Part shown: positions 59,531 through 64,000 of the stretch, piece by piece
How the letters are laid out: each line of letters opens with the position of its first letter
Numbering within the stretch: the first letter of the stretch is position 1
Origin: Myxococcota bacterium
GTDB taxonomy: Bacteria > Myxococcota_A > Polyangia > Polyangiales > JANWZI01
Direction: 5' to 3'
Assembly: GCA_025054695.1 (NCBI GenBank)
Contig: JANWZI010000004.1
Span: forward strand, 37,311 to 101,310
DNA length: 64,000 bases
Program-made: the position numbers and the translations under genes
The notes under the pieces: model-generated
The model's database searches: none
The model's input: the letters and a program-made list of their open reading frames with translations, nothing else
Told to the model about the DNA's origin: nothing

Positions 59531-60250
59531 TCAGGAAAGCGCGGGCGTGGGAAGCCGGCCGTCGACCTCGAAGCACGCGCGGTCGAACGCATGGCGCTGC
59601 GCATCGGGGCTTCTGGCCGTCGCCACGGATCGGGGCGAGATCTCCACGCGCGCGCGGGTTGCGACGCACCACCACTCCTGCAAATCCCACGGCTCGGGCC
59701 GACCGAACACCGGCTCGAAGAGCGCGATGCACGTGCCGCGATCCGGGTCTCGCGCACTTCGATAGAGACACGCCTCGATCCCGGCCTCGCGCAACCGGCG
59801 TCCCAGAAGCTGCGAGGCGGTGTAGCGGACGGGCGAGCTGATCTCGCGCTCGAATGCGTCGAACGGCGGTGCGGTCAGATCGACGGCTCGACGCGCGTCG
59901 ATGGCCGCGCGGAACGACGTGAGCCCCACCGACAGCGGTTCGATGCGCGCGGCCGTGCCCTCGAGGAAAACGAGTCGGTAGTAGGCGACTTCCGCAAAGG
60001 CCGTCGGCAACCGGAGCGCGCCGTACCACGCGCCGCGCTCGGTCGGAGCTCCGAAGCGCGAGCCGCGCACAAGCGGCGGATACCGGAACGGGGTGGAAAG
60101 CAGGTAGTGCAGCCGGTCGAAGCGGGGGCCGCGCGGCATGGGAGGCTTAACGGCCTCGAGCAGCCGCTCGAGCACGATCTGCTCGGCGTCGGTGTCGACG
60201 AGCTTGCGGGTCGAGACGACGCTCTGCGACTCGACGACGCGATGGGCCAC
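59531..60250 (-). CDS. RES-domain toxin
   Basis: PPLVRGSRFGAPTERGAWYGALRLPTAFAEVAYYRLVFLEG; SSPVRYTASQLLGRRLREAGIEACLYRSARDP. GTG start at 60250 preferred, because the longer ORF overlaps the antitoxin. Confidence 0.8.
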   Translation of the reverse strand: MAHRVVESQSVVSTRKLVDTDAEQIVLERLLEAVKPPMPRGPRFDRLHYLLSTPFRYPPLVRGSRFGAPTERGAWYGALRLPTAFAEVAYYRLVFLEGTAARIEPLSVGLTSFRAAIDARRAVDLTAPPFDAFEREISSPVRYTASQLLGRRLREAGIEACLYRSARDPDRGTCIALFEPVFGRPEPWDLQEWWCVATRARVEISPRSVATARSPDAQRHAFDRACFEVDGRLPTPALS

Positions 60251-60269
60251 GCGCCGCAGCCGCCGCGGC

Positions 60270-60656
60270 TCACAGCGTGCCGCGCATCGCGTCCAGATAT
60301 CCGGCGACACGAACCAGCCCTTCGACGCGCGCAAGCAGCGCGATCGGCTCCCCTCCCAGGTGCGCGTTGGGCGCGCGCATCCAGGCGCGCGCGGCCTGCG
60401 CGTCTCCGCCGACCAGCGCGTCGAGGCTGCGGAACACGCGCACGAGCAGCGCGCCCAGCTCGCCCTCCTTGCTCGCCGGGTCGAGCCCGCGCCGTCCGGC
60501 GTACAGTCGGGAGACAGTCGCCTCGCTCGCGCCGAGCACCGCCGCCAGCTCTCGCTGGGTCATGCCGAGCGCTTCGGCGGCGCGCCGCGTGGCCTTGGCG
60601 AGCACGGCGGCCGGATCGGGCGCGTCGGCGGGATCGGAAATGGCCGGGGCCGCCAT
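60270..60656 (-). CDS. Xre/ParS/MbcA-type antitoxin (DUF2384-like)
   Basis: EALGMTQRELAAVLGASEATVSRLYAGRRGLDPASKEGELGALLVRVFRSLDALVGGDAQAARAWMRAPNAHLGGEPIALL. Confidence 0.88.
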   Translation of the reverse strand: MAAPAISDPADAPDPAAVLAKATRRAAEALGMTQRELAAVLGASEATVSRLYAGRRGLDPASKEGELGALLVRVFRSLDALVGGDAQAARAWMRAPNAHLGGEPIALLARVEGLVRVAGYLDAMRGTL

Positions 60657-60759
60657 GTTCCATGGGAAAGACTAACCGTTTAATCCTTCTCCTGCAAGCA
60701 TCCACCACTCGCATCGTCGGTTGGGCGACGGCGGATCGTCCAGAGGCGGACACCGGTAA

Positions 60760-60938
60760 CCGAGCCGGAGCCGGAGCCCGAGCCCGAGTCCGAGCCCGAG
60801 GCCGAGCCCGAATCCGAGACCGAGACCGAGTCCGAGTCGGAGCCCGAGCCCGAGTCCGAGCCCGAGTCCGAGTCCGAGCCCGAGTCCGAGTCCGAGCCCG
60901 TGACCGAGTCCGAAACCGAGACCGAGCTCGAGCCCCCG
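60760..60938. repeat. Array 7 of (CTCGGN)n, + strand orientation NCCGAG
   Basis: gagccggagcccgagcccgagtccgagcccgaggccgag..., between metK stop (60972) and the antitoxin start (60656). Confidence 0.95.
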
Positions 60939-60971
60939 CCCGCGTCACGTCCGGCGCGAGCCGTCCTTTCG

Positions 60972-62243
60972 TCAGGCCTCGGCGCGCGCGGCCGACGAGG
61001 ACCGCGAACGGCGCGCGGGCTGCGCGCGAGTGCCCTGCTCGGCGCCCGAGCCATTGACCGGCTTGCCCTTGACGCGCGGCGGCAGCAGGCGATCGGCGAG
61101 CTCCTCGGCTCGGTCCGTCCTCTCCCACGTGAAAGACTTCTCGGTTCGTCCGAAGTGGCCGTAGGCCGCCGTGGCCTTGTAGATGGGCCGCTGTAGATCG
61201 AGCGTCTCGATGATGGCGCGCGGGCGAAAGTCGAACATCTCCGACACGGCGGCCGCGATGCGTGCGTCGTCCACCTTGCCCGTGCCGAAGGTGGTCACGT
61301 AAACGCCCATCGGCCGGGCGACGCCGATCGCGTAGGCGACCTGGACCTCGGCGCGCCGCGCGAGCCCGGCGGCGACGACGTTCTTGGCGACGTATCGCGC
61401 GAAGTAGCACGCGCTGCGGTCCACTTTCGTCGGGTCCTTGCCGCTGAACGCGCCGCCGCCGTGCCGGCCCATGCCTCCGTAGGTGTCGACGATGATCTTG
61501 CGCCCCGTCAGACCCGCATCGCCGTACGGCCCACCGATCACGAACCGCCCGGTGGGATTGACCCAGAACTTCGTCTGCCGGTCGATCCACTCGGCGGGCA
61601 CGACGGGTCGGATGACGTGCTCGACGATTGCCTCCTTGATGTCGCGATGCTTGATGCCGTCCGCGTGCTGGGCGCTCACCACGATGGCCTCCGCGCGGAC
61701 GACGCGGCCGCCCTCGTCGTATTCGAGCGTGACCTGCGTCTTGCCGTCGGGCCGCAGCCACGGCAGCTCGCCCGACTTGCGCACGCGCGCGAGCTGGCGG
61801 GCCAGCCGGTGCGCCAGATCGATGGGGGCGGGCATGAACGTGCGGGTCTCGTCGGTCGCGTATCCGAACATCAGGCCCTGATCGCCCGCGCCCTGCTCCT
61901 TGTAGAGCCCGGCACCCTCGTCGACGCCCATCGCGATGTCGGGCGATTGCTTCTCGATCGCGCTGAGCACCGCGCACGTGTTGGCGTCGAAGCCCATCGA
62001 CGAGTCCGTGTAGCCGATCTCGCGGATCGTCGCGCGCACCAGCTCGGGCAAGTCGACCCAGGCCTCCGTCGTGATCTCGCCCGCGACCACCGCGAAGCCC
62101 GTCTTGACCATGGTCTCGCACGCGACGCGCGCCTTCGGGTCCTGCGCGAGGATCGCGTCGAGCACCGCGTCGCTGATCTGGTCGCAGATCTTGTCGGGAT
62201 GTCCTTCGGTGACGGACTCGGAGGTGAAGACGACTCGGCCCAT
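60972..62243 (-). CDS. metK: S-adenosylmethionine synthetase
   Basis: [77 protein letters not shown]. Confidence 0.97.
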   Translation of the reverse strand: MGRVVFTSESVTEGHPDKICDQISDAVLDAILAQDPKARVACETMVKTGFAVVAGEITTEAWVDLPELVRATIREIGYTDSSMGFDANTCAVLSAIEKQSPDIAMGVDEGAGLYKEQGAGDQGLMFGYATDETRTFMPAPIDLAHRLARQLARVRKSGELPWLRPDGKTQVTLEYDEGGRVVRAEAIVVSAQHADGIKHRDIKEAIVEHVIRPVVPAEWIDRQTKFWVNPTGRFVIGGPYGDAGLTGRKIIVDTYGGMGRHGGGAFSGKDPTKVDRSACYFARYVAKNVVAAGLARRAEVQVAYAIGVARPMGVYVTTFGTGKVDDARIAAAVSEMFDFRPRAIIETLDLQRPIYKATAAYGHFGRTEKSFTWERTDRAEELADRLLPPRVKGKPVNGSGAEQGTRAQPARRSRSSSAARAEA

Positions 62244-62276
62244 GCGCTCCTCGGACGCGGTGTGGGGATCGGGCCG

Positions 62277-62305
62277 CTTGTAGACGGCCCCCCTCGGGGT
62301 GTCAA
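62277..62305 (-). promoter_or_regulatory. metK: Putative sigma70-type promoter TTGACA-N17-TACAAG for metK
   Basis: - strand TTGACA (62300-62305), TACAAG (62277-62282), about 34 bp from the metK start. Confidence 0.55.
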
Positions 62306-62339
62306 ACGGAGCGCGGCGAGGCTACGCTAAAGGGGATCC

Positions 62340-64000
62340 ATGTCGTCGCGCCCGCCTCTCCGATCCGTCACCGCCGTCCACGGCCCAGCCGTCGTGCCCG
62401 TCCTTCTCGCCGCCCTCGTGTGCGGTGCAGGCTGCGCGGAGGGAGGCGACCATCGCCCTCCTCCGGCCGGGGGCGACGCAGCCCGGGATGCGGCAGGCGA
62501 GGGGGGCTCGGACGCCGGACGGCCGTGCCGGAGCGACGAGGACTGCCCCGACGACGGCGTGTACTGCAACGGCGGATCGGCATGCCGCGAGGGCATCTGC
62601 GTCCCGACCGAGCCGCCCAGCTGCAACGACGGGGTCGGCTGTACGCGCGACGAGTGCCTCGCGGCGACCGACGCGTGCCAGAACACGCCGGTCGATTCCG
62701 CCTGTCCCGCCGGGACACGTTGCTTCGCAGGGTCCGGATGCATGGTGGCACCCGCTTGTGAGTTCGACTCGGATTGCGCGTCGGACGGCGTCGTCTGCAA
62801 CGGCGACGAGGTGTGCGTCGACGGCATGTGCCGCAGCCCGGGGACGCGCCCGTGCACCACGGAGAACTCGTGTGCCGTGGCCGAATGCGTCGAGGCGCGC
62901 GGCGGCTGCGTCGAGACGGTGCCGGAGGACGTGCGCTCCAATCCCATGCGTTGTGGAACGGGAACCGACGATTGCGTCGTGTGCCCCGCGCCTCCCGACG
63001 GCAGCCACCAGCGTGCGGTCTGTCGCGAAGGGCGATGCGGCTTGGAGTGCGAGGCCGGCTGGGGTGACGCCGACGCCGACCCGTCCAATGGGTGCGAGTG
63101 CGCAATCCGCGGCGCCGACGACGTGCCGGATCCGGATTTCGTCGATTCCAATTGCGACGGCATCGACGGCGACGTCGCCATCGGGGTCTTCGTCGCACCT
63201 GCCGCGGCCGGGGGCAACGACGCCCATCCGGGCACGCGCGATCGCCCCGTCGCGACGCTCGCCCGCGCGATCGAGATCGCGCGAACGGCAGGGCGCGCGC
63301 GGCGCGAGGTCTACGTCTCGGCGGGCACGTACCCAGGGCCGCTGCGCCTCGAAAGCGGCGTCAGTCTGTACGGAGGATACGACGCGAGCCGGCGGTGGCG
63401 CCGCGATCGAACGACGGCGAGCGAGATCCGCGGCGGCACGACGGCCGTGCTGGGCGACGGATTGACCGCCGACCTCGAATTGCAATTGTTGCACGTTCAA
63501 TCGGACGCGGCGACCGAGGCGGGCGACAGCAGCTACGGCATCCGCATCGTCAACTCGACCGCGCTCGTCACGATGCGGCTGCTGACCGTCCGTTCCAGCG
63601 CGGGCGCCGCCGGCGCCGACGGGCCGTCGGGACGCGACGGCGAGAATGGAAGCGATGGAGCGCGCGGACACGACGGATGCAACGGCTGCAGCGGTTTCCC
63701 CTGCCCGGTGGGAACGTGCACCGTGGGCGGCGCGTCGGCCTGCGCGCGCGGCGGGGACGGCGGCACGGGCGGTTACGAGGGCGAATCGGGGCGCAACGGC
63801 TCAAACGGCGCCGATGGATCGGTGAGTGGACGCGGCGGCGCAGGAGGCGGAGGGGGTGCCGCGGCCCCGATCTGCTTCGAACGCTCGCAGCAAGGTCAGG
63901 CCGGACACAGCGGCGGTGCTGGGACCGATGGCGCCAACGCCCCCGCGCCGACTTCTGCGCTCGGCAGCGTCATAGCGGGCCGGTACGTGCCGCCCGTCTC
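62340..64000 (+). CDS. Partial (runs off right edge): Cys-rich lipoprotein with DUF1565/parallel-beta-helix-like domain and Gly-rich collagen-like segment
   Basis: MSSRPPLRSVTAVHGPAVVPVLLAALVCGAGCAEGGD lipobox; CxDGVGCTRDEC repeats; NDAHPGTRDRPVATLARAIEIA...YVSAGTYPGPLRLESGVSLYGGYDASRRWRRD; GADGPSGRDGENGSDGARGHDGCNGC. Missing from the supplied ORF track because it has no stop in the window. Confidence 0.85.
   Translation, partial: MSSRPPLRSVTAVHGPAVVPVLLAALVCGAGCAEGGDHRPPPAGGDAARDAAGEGGSDAGRPCRSDEDCPDDGVYCNGGSACREGICVPTEPPSCNDGVGCTRDECLAATDACQNTPVDSACPAGTRCFAGSGCMVAPACEFDSDCASDGVVCNGDEVCVDGMCRSPGTRPCTTENSCAVAECVEARGGCVETVPEDVRSNPMRCGTGTDDCVVCPAPPDGSHQRAVCREGRCGLECEAGWGDADADPSNGCECAIRGADDVPDPDFVDSNCDGIDGDVAIGVFVAPAAAGGNDAHPGTRDRPVATLARAIEIARTAGRARREVYVSAGTYPGPLRLESGVSLYGGYDASRRWRRDRTTASEIRGGTTAVLGDGLTADLELQLLHVQSDAATEAGDSSYGIRIVNSTALVTMRLLTVRSSAGAAGADGPSGRDGENGSDGARGHDGCNGCSGFPCPVGTCTVGGASACARGGDGGTGGYEGESGRNGSNGADGSVSGRGGAGGGGGAAAPICFERSQQGQAGHSGGAGTDGANAPAPTSALGSVIAGRYVPPV

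Noticed and set aside
60656-60760. Operator palindrome upstream of the antitoxin (ATTAAACGGTTAGT)
   Set aside because: The dyad is only a few bases per arm and could arise by chance.
62244-62339. SAM riboswitch upstream of metK
   Set aside because: The TTGACA-N17-TACAAG promoter leaves a leader of only about 27 nt, too short for a known SAM riboswitch.
1-64000. rRNA, tRNA, IS transposase or prophage genes
   Set aside because: No recognisable sequences of these types were found by eye on either strand; short tRNAs cannot be completely excluded without a covariance search.

Overview
This is a GC-rich window with the gene style of a Myxococcota / Sandaracinaceae-like bacterium. The taxonomy is inferred from MYXO-CTERM-like tails, a GltJ/AgmX-like protein and MopE/TSP3/Cys-rich surface proteins. 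Core genes read cleanly: sat, rpmI-rplT-pheS-pheT, gpmI, tsaD, rarA, cstA, metK and a che operon. Four things stand out. (1) A dispersed family of intergenic hexamer arrays (CTCGGN)n: at least seven loci plus one decayed copy, in either orientation, open in all six frames. (2) A defence-like island at about 10.6-24.5 kb: SNF2-DUF3883 helicase, AAA ATPase, TOPRIM-like protein, RmuC, DUF1156 methylase, DUF499 ATPase. It has overlapping start/stop codons, but the methylase carries an amber stop and a frameshift, the helicase a frameshift, and a second methylase 5' end survives as a remnant. Neighbouring core genes are intact. (3) A candidate ~120-nt structured sRNA between gpmI and tsaD with promoter motifs, a long stem-loop and a textbook intrinsic terminator. 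(4) A chemosensory operon with a HEAT-CheR fusion and no MCP gene. No rRNA, tRNA, CRISPR array or IS element was recognised. All homology calls are by eye, with no database search.
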